From assembly GCA_022827265.1 (NCBI GenBank), contig JAJDTF010000027.1, positions 1-57,636 on the forward strand: a DNA stretch of 57,636 nucleotides, given 5' to 3'. The notes beneath the pieces are model-generated. The model was not told where the DNA came from. It was given only the letters and a program-made list of their open reading frames with translations, and ran no database searches. Origin of the DNA: Acidimicrobiia bacterium. GTDB lineage: Bacteria > Actinomycetota > Acidimicrobiia > Acidimicrobiales > Poriferisodalaceae. The position numbers and the translations under genes are program-made. Of the stretch, positions 10,150-19,310 are shown in pieces (within the stretch, counting starts at the first letter, position 1; each line of letters starts with the position of its first letter).

Positions 10150-11403
10150 CTAGCGTGCTGAGCCGGCCGGCAGGCCGCATTGCGGGGCATCTGCCCGGCG
10201 GTAGACGCGAGGAACGCGCAGCGAGATTCCGGTGAGCACTTCGTAGGGGCTGCGACCGGACCAGTCGGCCAGATCGGTGATGGTGACACTCTCGTCGCCC
10301 TGCCGGCCGACGAGGGTGACCCGGTCGCCGTTGTAGGCGCTGCCATCGCCGATGTTGACCATCGTCTGATCCATGCAGACATGGCCCACCACAGGGTGCG
10401 GCGCACCGTCGATGAGCACGTTTGCCGGTCCCTGCGCTGGCCCTTGCTGCGGACCCGTGCCCAGGGAGCGGGCGTAACCGTCGGCGTACCCCACGGGCAG
10501 GGTGATCACCCGGGTCTGGCGGTCTGCGGTCCACGTGCTGCCGTAACCGACGGATGCACCGCGGGGCACCACCTTGAAGTAGACGACTTCGCTGTGCCAG
10601 CTCAGCACCGGTTCGGTCGGCAGGGCGGCTGCGATCTCGGGTTTGGGAGCCACGCCGTACAGCACGATGCCCGGGCGGACACGGTCGAGGTGGGATTCGG
10701 GCAGGCGGGCGATGGCCGCGGACGCCGCCATGTGCCGGACGGGCGTGGGCAGCGAATGGCGTTCGTAGAAGCTCAGTGCCTCACCGAAGTAGTCGAGCTG
10801 CCTGCGCGCATCGGACAGATCACCGCTGTCCGCGTTGGCGAAGTGGCTGAATACGCCTTCGACGCGGACCGAGCGGCAGCGGAGCGATTCAGCGAACAGC
10901 CCCTCGGCGTTGTAGTGGTGAACGCCGATGCGCTCCATGCCGGTGTCGATCTTGAGATGCGCCCGGGCAGTGGTGCCCGCGGCGACGGCTGCTTCGTCGA
11001 TCTGGCGCAGTTTGTCGATCGACGGCGCCGTGAGGATCAGGTCGTGGGCAAGGAACAGCGGGATCTGGCGCTCGACGGCGCCGCCGAGGACATGGATGTC
11101 GATGGTCACTCCGGCGCTGCGCAGTGCCAGCGCTTCCTCGACGTAGGCGACGGCCGCGCATGACACCCCAGCCGCCTCCAGCGCGAGCCCGACCTGCGCG
11201 ATGCCGTGGCCGTAGGCGTTGGCCTTGACCACCGGCACCACTTCGGCCGCGCCGACGTGCCGGCGGATTGCTGCCAGGTTGCGGTCGAGCGCGTCGAGAT
11301 CAATGTCGCACCAGGTGGGACGCATCTGCGATGCATCGGGTGCGAGCAGCCGTATTTGCGATGCGTCGGGCACGGACAGCCGCATCTCTGACGCGTCAGT
11401 CAT
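10150..11403 (-). CDS. alr: Alanine racemase
   Basis: A PLP enzyme making D-alanine for peptidoglycan. The PLP lysine is in [10 protein letters not shown], and the catalytic tyrosine is in [37 protein letters not shown] and [14 protein letters not shown] are typical. At 417 residues it is somewhat long. The extra N-terminus holds a ten-residue repeat (DASQMRLLAP-like, nearly three copies) before the normal start [15 protein letters not shown]. Its start overlaps the end of nnr by four bases (ATGA). A smaller [12 protein letters not shown] repetition lies near residue 330. Confidence 0.96.
   Translation of the reverse strand: MTDASEMRLSVPDASQIRLLAPDASQMRPTWCDIDLDALDRNLAAIRRHVGAAEVVPVVKANAYGHGIAQVGLALEAAGVSCAAVAYVEEALALRSAGVTIDIHVLGGAVERQIPLFLAHDLILTAPSIDKLRQIDEAAVAAGTTARAHLKIDTGMERIGVHHYNAEGLFAESLRCRSVRVEGVFSHFANADSGDLSDARRQLDYFGEALSFYERHSLPTPVRHMAASAAIARLPESHLDRVRPGIVLYGVAPKPEIAAALPTEPVLSWHSEVVYFKVVPRGASVGYGSTWTADRQTRVITLPVGYADGYARSLGTGPQQGPAQGPANVLIDGAPHPVVGHVCMDQTMVNIGDGSAYNGDRVTLVGRQGDESVTITDLADWSGRSPYEVLTGISLRVPRVYRRADAPQCGLPAGSAR
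11321..11403. repeat. 30-bp tandem repeat at the alr N-terminus
   Basis: Units at 11321-11350, 11351-11380 and a partial one at 11381-11403, which ends at the alr start codon. They encode DAS(E/Q)(M/I)RL repeats ahead of the conserved enzyme. The first unit contains the palindrome GATGCATC. Confidence 0.88.
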
Positions 11404-12854
11404 GTGCCGCTCATTTCGGCTGCGGAGGCAGCGAGGCCAGCTCGCACTGCTCCCAGCAGCTCCACCTGGTGCATCGCAGTCAGCGGCGTGAGGGCGGCCG
11501 CGGGCTCGTGACCGCCGAAGGAGGCGGTGCGGCCGTGCCAGTGCGCAGCGGCGGCAGTCTGCGACAGCACGGCGTCGGGCTCGGTCGCACCGGCGGACAA
11601 GACCGCGGCGATCACGCCCGAGAGCACGTCGCCCGATCCGGCGGTCGCCAGGCGAGCCGTCCCCGAAGCGGCCGCCAGCACGGCGGACGTGTCAGCCCCT
11701 GGGCCAGCGCGGCCGGCCACCAGCGTGGTCGGTCCTTTCAGCAGGACAACGGCATTGAGTTCATCCGCTGCACGTCGCACGGCCTCGAACCGATCGGCCG
11801 CTGGCGGGCCGCCCGTGAGCTTGGCGAACTCCCCGTCGTGAGGCGTGAGGACGGTCGGCGCTGTCCGCTCATGCAGGCACTCAGGATGATCCGCGAGTGC
11901 CGTGAGGCCATCGGCGTCGACAATCAGCGGCACCGGACAGTCGGCAATGAAGCGGGCTGCCTGCGCCGATGCGGTGGGGTCGGTGCCAATTCCCGGTCCG
12001 ATGACGGCAGCGTCGAACCGCTCGATGCCCTCGAGCGCGGGCCCGGCCCACTCCCCGGGCCGGAGGTCGCGCGCCACCGCCTCAGCCGGTCGAGCGACAT
12101 CGGCCGCTCGCAGGCCTGGCGAGCTCACGACCACCATGCCGGCGCCCGCTTGCTGGGCGGCCGCGCACACGAGATGTCCGGCGCCGCGCATCTGGGGCGA
12201 GCCGGCAATGACCCGCGCGGCCCGGCGCCACTTGTGAGCCGCTGGCTCAGCAGCCGGCAACGAGGCGTCGGCATCGGCATCGGTCACGAGCCACGACATC
12301 GCCCCGCTGGCGTCGAGCCCGATCGGGGCGAGCTCCACGTCGCCAGCGGCAGCCGCTCCGGGGTGCAGCAGCAGGCCCGGCTTCAGCGCCCCGAAGGTCA
12401 CGGTCACCGCTGCGGGCCAGCAACCGTGGTCCTCACCGGTCAGCGCGTCGATGCCCGACGGGATGTCGACCGCCAGCACGGGTGCTGCCGGCGCTCGATC
12501 CGCGCCCCACGATCCACGCAGCCCGGTTCCGTACGCCGCATCGATCACGAGATCCCACGCCGCTGACGTGGGCGCCCCGGAATTGGCCGTGCCGACAAGC
12601 TCCAGTGCCTCGGGTGGCGTCACGACCCGGCAGCGAACGCCCCATCGCTCCAGAGCCGCTGCTGCAACCCGCCCGTCTGCGCCGTTGTTCCCCTTGCCCG
12701 CGGCCACGAGCACCCGCCGTCCGTAGGTGCCGCCCATCAACCGTCGGGCTGCGATGGCGACGGCCGCGCCAGCACGCGCGACCAGCACATCAGTGCCCTC
12801 GGGCGCCGCCGCGTCGATCGCCGCCATCTCAGCCGGCGTCACGATCGGGATCAT
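11400..12854 (-). CDS. nnr: Bifunctional NAD(P)HX epimerase/dehydratase
   Basis: Repairs hydrated NAD(P)H. The N-terminal NnrE/YjeF domain has VLVAAGKGNNGADGRVAAAAL and the LVIDAAYGTGLRG loop. The C-terminal NnrD kinase-like domain has VLTPHDGEFAKLTGG, VLLKGPTTLVA and the catalytic TAGSGDVLSGVIAA. The 484-residue length fits the fused form. The ATG at 12854 is chosen because GGGAG lies eight bases before it and the protein then begins MIPIVTPAEM as in relatives; a GTG 36 bases earlier is less likely. The stop overlaps the alr start. Confidence 0.94.
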   Translation of the reverse strand: MIPIVTPAEMAAIDAAAPEGTDVLVARAGAAVAIAARRLMGGTYGRRVLVAAGKGNNGADGRVAAAALERWGVRCRVVTPPEALELVGTANSGAPTSAAWDLVIDAAYGTGLRGSWGADRAPAAPVLAVDIPSGIDALTGEDHGCWPAAVTVTFGALKPGLLLHPGAAAAGDVELAPIGLDASGAMSWLVTDADADASLPAAEPAAHKWRRAARVIAGSPQMRGAGHLVCAAAQQAGAGMVVVSSPGLRAADVARPAEAVARDLRPGEWAGPALEGIERFDAAVIGPGIGTDPTASAQAARFIADCPVPLIVDADGLTALADHPECLHERTAPTVLTPHDGEFAKLTGGPPAADRFEAVRRAADELNAVVLLKGPTTLVAGRAGPGADTSAVLAAASGTARLATAGSGDVLSGVIAAVLSAGATEPDAVLSQTAAAAHWHGRTASFGGHEPAAALTPLTAMHQVELLGAVRAGLAASAAEMSGT

Positions 12855-12902
12855 GGCGTCAGCTCCCGGCTGATCCGTGGCCGCCGGCACGCGCCCACCC
12901 GC

Positions 12903-13271
12903 TCATTGCGCCAGCACCATGGCGGCTGCCACAGAGTCGGTGTGGGTGAGCGTCACCTGCCATTCCGACAGGCCTGCTGCTGCCGCCCGTTCAGCCGCAA
13001 GGCCCCGAAGCACCAATTCGGGGCGACCGCTGGAATGGCGCGCCACCTCGATATCACGGAAGCGGCAGGCGCCCAGGCCGATGCCCAGCACCTTCATCAC
13101 CGCCTCCTTCGCGGCGAATCTGGCGGCGAGGCGAGTGTCGGGATCGACCGTCCCCATGGCGTAGGCGAGCTCCGCGGGGGTGAACAGGCGGGCGCGCATG
13201 CCGCTGCGCCGCTCGAGCACCGCGGCGAATCGCTGGACGTCCACCATGTCGAGCCCGATCGAGGTGCTCAC
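12903..13271 (-). CDS. acpS: Holo-[acyl-carrier-protein] synthase
   Basis: A 122-residue AcpS that moves phosphopantetheine from CoA to acyl carrier protein. It has the metal-binding start GLDMVDVQRF, FTPAELAYAM and RFAAKEAVMKVLGIG with the conserved Lys-Glu, and it ends in a WQVTLTHTDSVAAAMV strand. It lies 12 bases after the glmS-like gene in the same direction, ahead of nnr and alr, a common actinobacterial arrangement. Confidence 0.96.
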   Translation of the reverse strand: MSTSIGLDMVDVQRFAAVLERRSGMRARLFTPAELAYAMGTVDPDTRLAARFAAKEAVMKVLGIGLGACRFRDIEVARHSSGRPELVLRGLAAERAAAAGLSEWQVTLTHTDSVAAAMVLAQ

Positions 13272-13283
13272 ACGCGGGCCGTC

Positions 13284-16200
13284 CTAGTCACCCGGCTCAT
13301 CGCCGGCGGGCGAGCCTGATGCACCGCCTCCAGCGGGCGGGGCCGCAGCGCCCAGCCAGTGCTCGGCGAGCACGTACACCGGTCGGGTCAGCAGATCGAA
13401 GACATAGAGCGTGCCGAGCAGATCGTCGCGGAACCATGGCAGCGTCTCGGTGACCGCATCGGCGAGCGCCCCGTAGCGACCCCGGTAGCCCATCAGCACC
13501 GCCCGCATCGCCGGCGCACGCAGCCGTTCCACGAAGCGGCAATGCAGCAGCGTCAGCCCTGTGGTCGTTCCGTCTTTGGTCTCGGGAATGTGGAGCACCG
13601 TGCGGCCGTCGCTGCCGCGGGCCACGGTGACCTCCCGTTCGTAGGCGGCACGATGCTTGCTGCCGCGCAGCTGCGGGTTGGTCACCGTGCGCGACTCGAT
13701 GCCGAGCGCCGTGCCGCCCCGATCGGTCAGCCAGATCGTGATCTCCGGGCTGCTGGCCGATGCCACCTGGCCCTCGATGCGGTAGCGCGACCAACCGGTG
13801 ACCTCGGCCACCGCCGGGTCGAGCGCAGCCAGGGTGCGCAATGCCGCATACGACAGCCGATCCCTCGGTGCGCCGGCGTCGAGCGCCGCTGCCACCAGCA
13901 TCGAGTCGAGCAGTGTCTCGTCAGCACGCGAGATGCCCACCGTGACGGTCTTGGCCTGGTGCTTGATGGTGTCGACCGGCCGGGTGAGTTCGTCGATAGC
14001 GATATTCAGGGCATCGGTGAAGTCGTCGATGACGACCGAGGGCAGCCCCACCTTGCCGATGTCCGCCTGGTACATCTCCAGCGGCGTCATGCCGACGGCG
14101 TACCGCAGCACCGCTCCCAGGCGAGCCGCAGTGCCCGCCCGCAGGTGCCCGTCATAGCTGCCTGCACGCACGCCGTCGCGGAAGCGATTGGCTGGGGCGC
14201 GCAGGCGCTCGGCCAGCACGGCCAGCAGGTCCCCGTCGCGGCCGGGGCCACCGAGCGATGCGTCAGCGCGGCCGCGCACTGCTGGCAATGATCCGTCACT
14301 GGCGGCAGCCGCGAGCAGCGATTCGGTACTGGCACGCATCTCGCGCAACGGATCGGCCAGTGCGTCGATGGTCAGCGCCGCCTCGTAGCCGTACAGATGA
14401 CCGGCAGCCGTGGCCAGCACGAAGTCCACCGCTGGATGCACGGCGGGAACCTCCAGCAACTCCGCGGCGGCGTCGAAGCGGCCGGTGCCGGCGGAGGCCA
14501 CCACGATGGGAGTTGCCCGGTGCGCGCGGTAGATCGCCACCTCCTTCGCGGCGTCGTCGGCAACGGAGCCGGTGAGGCCCGTCGCGCACACCCAGATGAG
14601 CGGCTCGCACGAGAGGTCGATGTGCTTCTTGTCTTCCGTCCCGTCCTCGGCGACGGCGTGGTAGCAGACCTCCGACAGCTTGATGCGAATCTCGCGGGAC
14701 GCGATCCGGTTGGCGCCATTTCCCACCACGGCCCAGTGGCGGTGGGCGCCCACATGGCGCCGGGCTATCCGGGCGATCTCGTCGTGGGATGCGAGCACGG
14801 CTTCGAGTGCGGCGGGCAGCTTGACCAGTGCGCCGAGCAGATCGCTGATGGCGGCGGACGTCGCGGCGTCGTCGGGACGGATGTCGGCAGCGATGGCGGA
14901 AGCGAGCAGAGCGCACGCCGCAACCTGTGCGTAGAACGCCTTGGTGGACGCCACCGACATCTCCACGTCGCGGCCGTCAGAGGTGTAGAGCACGCCGTCT
15001 GCCCGGTCGGTCAGGTCGCTGCCGCGCCGGTTGACGATGGCGACCACGGCCGCCCCCCGGGCGCGAGCGAGATCGACCGTGCGGTTGGTATCGGTGGTGG
15101 TGCCGGACTGGCTGACGGCTACGACCAGCGTGTCGGACAGGTCGGCGCGCAGGCCGAATCCGCTGAACTCGGTTGCCAGGGGCGCCGTGACCTCGACGCT
15201 GCGCAGCGTGCGCGACGGCGCCAGGAGGGTTTCGAAGAAATGCGGGAGCGACGACGCCGCGGCCGCTGCTGTGCCTTGGCCGATGGCGACGATGCGACGG
15301 ATCGAGCCGTCGCGCAGCCGGGAGCGGATGTCGGCGGGCAGGGCGTCGGGTCCAAGCCGGACGTGCCGCAACGGGCCACCCAATGCGGCTGTGCCACCGG
15401 CGCCACCCAATGCGGCTGTGTCAATGCGACCGCGCAATGTGGCTGTGTCACCGGCGCCACCCAATATGGCTGTGTCAATGCGACCGCGCAATGTGGCCCG
15501 GAGCGACCGGGGGGCCTCACCGATCTCCTTCAGCAGGAAGTGCGGGTGGTCGCCCAGGTCGATGTCACGGGTGGTGACCTCGGCGGTGACGAGGTCACCG
15601 GCTTCGACCGGCAACTCCGTACCGTCGTAGGAGCAGCGGCGCAGCGCGGTGAGCTCGGCTACCGCGCCGGTGGGCGCACCGACCAGCATGACCTGGCCGC
15701 GGCTGCCCACGGGGTTCGCCGGATCGGACGGGGTCTCTCCATCGAGGCGGACGTACTGGCGGCATTCCTCGACCAAGCCGTACGGCTCGCTGGCGACGAC
15801 ATATGAAGGGCCTGTCGCGCCCACGTACAGCGCTTGCCCGCTCCCCCGCAATGCCAGCGCCACCACGTCGGGCATTACGGAGACATGCGCCGCAATCGCC
15901 ACCGAGCCCTCGAAGCTGCTGACGGCATCAGCGAAGGCTTGCCGAAGCTGCTCTGACCCAGCGAAGGCTTGCCGAAGCTGCTCTGACCCAGCGAACGCTT
16001 GCCGAAGCTGCTCTGAGCTAGCCGTGGAATGCTCGCCATTCGAGCTTGCCGCGAGCGCCTGGCGCAGCATCATCGGGATGACCTTGGCGTCGGTGGTGAT
16101 CTCGGGCGCAATCTGAAGCCGTCGCTGCGAGATCAGGTCGGCGTAGTTGTCTACGTCACCGTTGAGCACAGCGGCGATGTGCGCGACATCGCCGCCATTC

Positions 16201-17198
16201 GAATCAGAGATGCGCGCGACATCGCCGCCATTCGAATCAGAGATGTGCGCGACATCGCCGCCATTCGGATCAGAGATGCGCGCGACATCGCCGCCTGAGC
16301 TTGGAGTTGAGGGATCCCACGCATCGAGGGGATGGGTGTTGGGCTCCGAGACGATGCCGATGCTGGCCCACCGGGTGTGGCCCAGCATGACCGTCTCGGC
16401 ACCGTCGGCACACAGCGCCCAGCGCAGCAAGCTGTCCTGGCGGATCTGCGATCTCAGGGCCGCCGTGTTGTCGCCGAGCTCTCCGATTTCCGATGCGGTC
16501 TTGTACACGAACGCCAACCCGTTGCCGGTGTCCCGCGCCGCACCGGCGCCGAAGAGCGGATCAGCGAGCCGTCCGCCGTGCGCGCCTCCGGCGCTGCCGG
16601 CATCGGCGTCGAGGCGCGCCCCGTGAACGAATACCTGCAGCCCGGCCGAGTCCCGCCCTCGAACTTCGAGACGGTCGAGCGCGGACAGCGCCACCTGGAT
16701 CGACCAGAGTCCACCCACGGCTGCTGCCGGGGGCGTTGCGCCCCAGAGTCCGACGACTTCCCTCGCCATCCGCAGACGGTCCCGGCGCAAGGCGAAAGCG
16801 TGGTCGGCCAGCTCGCTCAGGCAGGCATTGATGCGCTCGATTCGGGCGCTCTCGTCACCGGGCCGCACGTCGCCCGCATCAACGGCCCTGTCGATGTCAG
16901 CGATGAGTTCATCCACCGTCGCCAAGGCGGCCTCGATGTCAAGCACGCATGCAGGGTCGGATACCAGCAGGCGGACTCCGGGCAACGATCGCAGCGCCTC
17001 GTCGGCGTCTCGCAGCACCGTCGCGGCGGCTTCCAGCCGCCCGAGGAGGTCGCGACCGTCACAGGGTGTGTCGGAGCTGCTCCCGGACACTGCAGCGGCG
17101 AGCAGGTCAGCGGCTTCATGCAGCCGCGGGACGACGGCGGAGGCCTCCAGCGCGACCCGGTCGTCGCGGCGGCCGATGACGGCCACAATCCCGCACAC
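13284..17198 (-). CDS. Giant GlmS-like amidotransferase/SIS protein
   Basis: About 1,304 residues against roughly 610 for GlmS. The GTG start at 17198 puts the N-terminal nucleophile Cys at position 2 (CGIVAVIG). About 160 mostly helical-looking residues then interrupt the class II glutaminase before RGRDSAG (about 180), HTRWASIG (about 274) and NGDVDNY (about 346). The first SIS domain has VAVSQSGTTTDTN and SVASTKAF; a second has VVGNGANRIASREIRIKLSE. About 300 further residues of unknown role follow, ending in FRDDLLGTLYVFDLLTRPVYVLAEHWLG. The likely reaction is glucosamine-6-phosphate synthesis, supported by glmM next door. Three tandem-repeat arrays lie in its linkers. Confidence 0.8.
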   Translation of the reverse strand: MCGIVAVIGRRDDRVALEASAVVPRLHEAADLLAAAVSGSSSDTPCDGRDLLGRLEAAATVLRDADEALRSLPGVRLLVSDPACVLDIEAALATVDELIADIDRAVDAGDVRPGDESARIERINACLSELADHAFALRRDRLRMAREVVGLWGATPPAAAVGGLWSIQVALSALDRLEVRGRDSAGLQVFVHGARLDADAGSAGGAHGGRLADPLFGAGAARDTGNGLAFVYKTASEIGELGDNTAALRSQIRQDSLLRWALCADGAETVMLGHTRWASIGIVSEPNTHPLDAWDPSTPSSGGDVARISDPNGGDVAHISDSNGGDVARISDSNGGDVAHIAAVLNGDVDNYADLISQRRLQIAPEITTDAKVIPMMLRQALAASSNGEHSTASSEQLRQAFAGSEQLRQAFAGSEQLRQAFADAVSSFEGSVAIAAHVSVMPDVVALALRGSGQALYVGATGPSYVVASEPYGLVEECRQYVRLDGETPSDPANPVGSRGQVMLVGAPTGAVAELTALRRCSYDGTELPVEAGDLVTAEVTTRDIDLGDHPHFLLKEIGEAPRSLRATLRGRIDTAILGGAGDTATLRGRIDTAALGGAGGTAALGGPLRHVRLGPDALPADIRSRLRDGSIRRIVAIGQGTAAAAASSLPHFFETLLAPSRTLRSVEVTAPLATEFSGFGLRADLSDTLVVAVSQSGTTTDTNRTVDLARARGAAVVAIVNRRGSDLTDRADGVLYTSDGRDVEMSVASTKAFYAQVAACALLASAIAADIRPDDAATSAAISDLLGALVKLPAALEAVLASHDEIARIARRHVGAHRHWAVVGNGANRIASREIRIKLSEVCYHAVAEDGTEDKKHIDLSCEPLIWVCATGLTGSVADDAAKEVAIYRAHRATPIVVASAGTGRFDAAAELLEVPAVHPAVDFVLATAAGHLYGYEAALTIDALADPLREMRASTESLLAAAASDGSLPAVRGRADASLGGPGRDGDLLAVLAERLRAPANRFRDGVRAGSYDGHLRAGTAARLGAVLRYAVGMTPLEMYQADIGKVGLPSVVIDDFTDALNIAIDELTRPVDTIKHQAKTVTVGISRADETLLDSMLVAAALDAGAPRDRLSYAALRTLAALDPAVAEVTGWSRYRIEGQVASASSPEITIWLTDRGGTALGIESRTVTNPQLRGSKHRAAYEREVTVARGSDGRTVLHIPETKDGTTTGLTLLHCRFVERLRAPAMRAVLMGYRGRYGALADAVTETLPWFRDDLLGTLYVFDLLTRPVYVLAEHWLGAAAPPAGGGASGSPAGDEPGD
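15381..15508. repeat. 27-bp tandem array in the glmS-like gene
   Basis: Four full units, starting at 15381, 15408, 15435 and 15462, plus a partial fifth. Units alternate between two subtypes and encode LRGRIDTA- and LGGAGDTA-like nonapeptides. The array sits at the junction between the glutaminase and SIS parts, just after the conserved KEIGEAPRSLRATL. Confidence 0.92.
15931..16020. repeat. Three 30-bp tandem repeats in the glmS-like gene
   Basis: Exact-length units at 15931-15960, 15961-15990 and 15991-16020, with only a few base differences. They encode SEQLRQAFAG three times, before the conserved FEGSVAIAAHV strand. Confidence 0.97.
16176..16295. repeat. 33-bp tandem array in the glmS-like gene
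   Basis: Units begin at 16176, 16209 and 16242, with a partial unit at 16275-16295. They encode an 11-residue repeat, ISDSNGGDVAR or ISDSNGGDVAH, in the loop before NGDVDNY. Alternate units carry the inverted repeat GATGT and ACATC around five bases. Confidence 0.95.
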
Positions 17199-17400
17199 AA
17201 CAGCGAGGGTACCGAGCACCCGACGGCCCCCCGAGGCGAAGCCGTGGCCCGAGCGGCCCGTGAGCGCAGCGAACAAGAGCGGAAAGCAACAGGTCCGCCA
17301 TGAGACAGTCCGCCACTCCGTGCAGCCCGTTGACTCGGGCGCATCACCACTGGGCGGCACCAGCTGCGCGCTGAGCTCAACGGCGCAGCCGGGCCCGTGA

Positions 17401-18852
17401 CTAGGGGGTGCCGGCCTCGTCGACGCCCTCGACGATCACGTCGGCGAGACGGTCTGACAGGTCCGTTGCCTCGCGCTCGGTCGGGGCCTCGACCATGATG
17501 CGGATGACCGGTTCGGTGCCGCTGGCGCGCACCAGCACGCGTACATCCGGACCTGCGCCAGCGGCGATGTCGTCAACCGCACGCTGAACTTCATCGGTGA
17601 GCGATGCTGAGCCCAAGGGCACACTGCGGAGCACCTGCGGGGCGACCTGCATCGCCTGAGAGGCAAGTTCGGCGCTCGTCAGCGCCGGACCATCAGACAC
17701 AGCGGCGCTCGTCAGCGCCGAATCACCAGCCGTCCGCCGAGCAACAAGGTCGGCAAGATGCACGGCACTGCGCAGCCCATCGCCGGTGGTGGCCTCCTGC
17801 CGGAAGACGACGTGGCCCGACTGCTCGCCGCCGAGACGGTGACCGCCCGCCTCCAGTGCTTCGAGCACGGCACGGTCGCCCACTGCGGTGGTGACCACTT
17901 CGATGCCGGCCTCGGACATGGCCCGGCGCAGCCCCACGTTGGACATGACCGTCACGACCAGCGTGTCGCCGGCGAGCAGGCCCCGCTCGGCCAGGTCGAC
18001 GGCAAACAGTGCCATCTGGCGATCTCCGTCGATGACCTGCCCCTCGCAGTCCACCGCAATCATCCGGTCGCCATCACCGTCGAACGCGACACCCAGATCT
18101 GCGCCGGCGTCGAGCACCGCCGTCCCGAGCGCGCCAGGGTTCACCGATCCGCAGCCGTCGTTGATGTCGCGCCCGTCGGGCTCGCAGAACAGTGACGTGA
18201 CCTGCGCCCCCAGCCGTCGCAGTACCCCGGGCGCGAGCGATGCGCTGGCGCCGTTCGCGCCGTCCACCACCAGGTGCAGGCCGTCGAGCGTGCGGCCGTC
18301 GATGGCGGCGCGCAGCGAGTGCTCATAGGCGTCCAGCACTCGGTCCAGCTCGTTCGGCGAAGCTGTCTGAGCTTCAACCGCGCCGGCAGCGGGCACAGCG
18401 TCCAGCCGGCGTGCGATCTCAGCCGCGGACGGCCGGTCGCCGTGCGTCAGCCGCAGTTCGTCGAGACACTGGGCGACGGCGGCCTGCTCGGCATCGCTGA
18501 GCTTGGTACCGCCCGCTGCGAACAGCTTGACGCCGTTGTCGTGCCACGGATTGTGGGATGCCGAGACCACGGCACCGGCCGTGTCGAGGTGCTGGGCTGC
18601 AAATGCCACGACCGGTGTGGGCGCGATGCCGAAGTCGATGACCTCGGCCCCGGTCGCTCGCAGGCCTGCAACGAGCGCTCGTGCCAGCGCGGGACCTGAT
18701 TCGCGTGTGTCGCGGCCGACCACCCAGCGCGCAGCCTCATTGCCTGCGAACAGCGCCCGGTTCGCCGCGCGCCCGAGCGCGTGCGCGACGACTTCGTCAA
18801 TCTCGTCGAAGGCCCGCCCTCGAACGCCGTCGGTTCCGAAGGTGGCTTCCAC
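17401..18852 (-). CDS. glmM: Phosphoglucosamine mutase
   Basis: Interconverts glucosamine-6-phosphate and glucosamine-1-phosphate for UDP-GlcNAc and peptidoglycan. The phosphoserine loop is VSASHNPWHDNG, the metal loop DGDGDRM, the sugar-binding loop GGEQSGHVV and the phosphate-binding loop RASGTEPVIRI. The length is 483 residues, slightly over the usual 445-450. Extra residues lie at about 150-170 and at a 33-bp-period repeat (SALTSAAVSDGPALTSAELA). It lies between rpsI and the glmS-like gene, transcribed with both. Confidence 0.96.
   Translation of the reverse strand: MEATFGTDGVRGRAFDEIDEVVAHALGRAANRALFAGNEAARWVVGRDTRESGPALARALVAGLRATGAEVIDFGIAPTPVVAFAAQHLDTAGAVVSASHNPWHDNGVKLFAAGGTKLSDAEQAAVAQCLDELRLTHGDRPSAAEIARRLDAVPAAGAVEAQTASPNELDRVLDAYEHSLRAAIDGRTLDGLHLVVDGANGASASLAPGVLRRLGAQVTSLFCEPDGRDINDGCGSVNPGALGTAVLDAGADLGVAFDGDGDRMIAVDCEGQVIDGDRQMALFAVDLAERGLLAGDTLVVTVMSNVGLRRAMSEAGIEVVTTAVGDRAVLEALEAGGHRLGGEQSGHVVFRQEATTGDGLRSAVHLADLVARRTAGDSALTSAAVSDGPALTSAELASQAMQVAPQVLRSVPLGSASLTDEVQRAVDDIAAGAGPDVRVLVRASGTEPVIRIMVEAPTEREATDLSDRLADVIVEGVDEAGTP
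17671..17720. repeat. 33-bp-period palindromic repeat in glmM
   Basis: The 17-base segment beginning GGCGCTCGTCAGCGCC recurs at 17671 and 17704, exactly 33 bases apart. Each copy is a hairpin of GGCGCT and AGCGCC around CGTC. It encodes two ALTSA units in a loop of the mutase. Confidence 0.85.
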
Positions 18853-18858
18853 GCCGGG

Positions 18859-19251
18859 TTAGCGCTTGGAGTACTGGGGCGCCTTGCGGGCCTTCTTGAG
18901 GCCGTATTTCTTGGATTCCTTCTTGCGGTCGTCGCGATGCAGCAGGCCGGCGGACTTCAGCGTCGGCCGCACCTCAGGGTCGAGCACCAGCAGCGAGCGG
19001 GCAATGCCCAAGCGCAACGCGCCGGCCTGACCTGCCACCCCGCCACCGTCCACGGTGGCACTGACGTCGTAACTCTCGGCGGCTTCGGTGAGTCGCAGCG
19101 GCTCGGTGATCTCCATGCGGTGCACCGACGACGTGAAGTACTCGTCGAACGGGCGACCATTCACCGAGATGTTGCCGCTGCCGGGCAGGAACCTCACCCG
19201 AGCGACGGCACGCTTGCGGCGGCCAGTGGTCTGCGTCAGCGGAACGGGCAC
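18859..19251 (-). CDS. rpsI: 30S ribosomal protein S9
   Basis: S9 sits in the small-subunit head, and its C-terminal tail reaches the P-site tRNA. The protein has [43 protein letters not shown] and the classic ending [14 protein letters not shown]. It follows rplM, as in most bacteria. The start is a GTG without a clear ribosome-binding site; the frame stays open somewhat further upstream, so the first few residues are uncertain. Confidence 0.97.
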   Translation of the reverse strand: MPVPLTQTTGRRKRAVARVRFLPGSGNISVNGRPFDEYFTSSVHRMEITEPLRLTEAAESYDVSATVDGGGVAGQAGALRLGIARSLLVLDPEVRPTLKSAGLLHRDDRKKESKKYGLKKARKAPQYSKR

Positions 19252-19310
19252 GAAATCGGGATCTTTCTCGTCGGGTATGGCGTATCGGCTACAGCGTGCG
19301 GAACCGTGGC

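Noticed and set aside
15381..16295. CRISPR-like array
   Set aside because: Units of 27-33 bp are directly adjacent with no unique spacers, stay in frame inside a conserved gene, and no cas genes are present.
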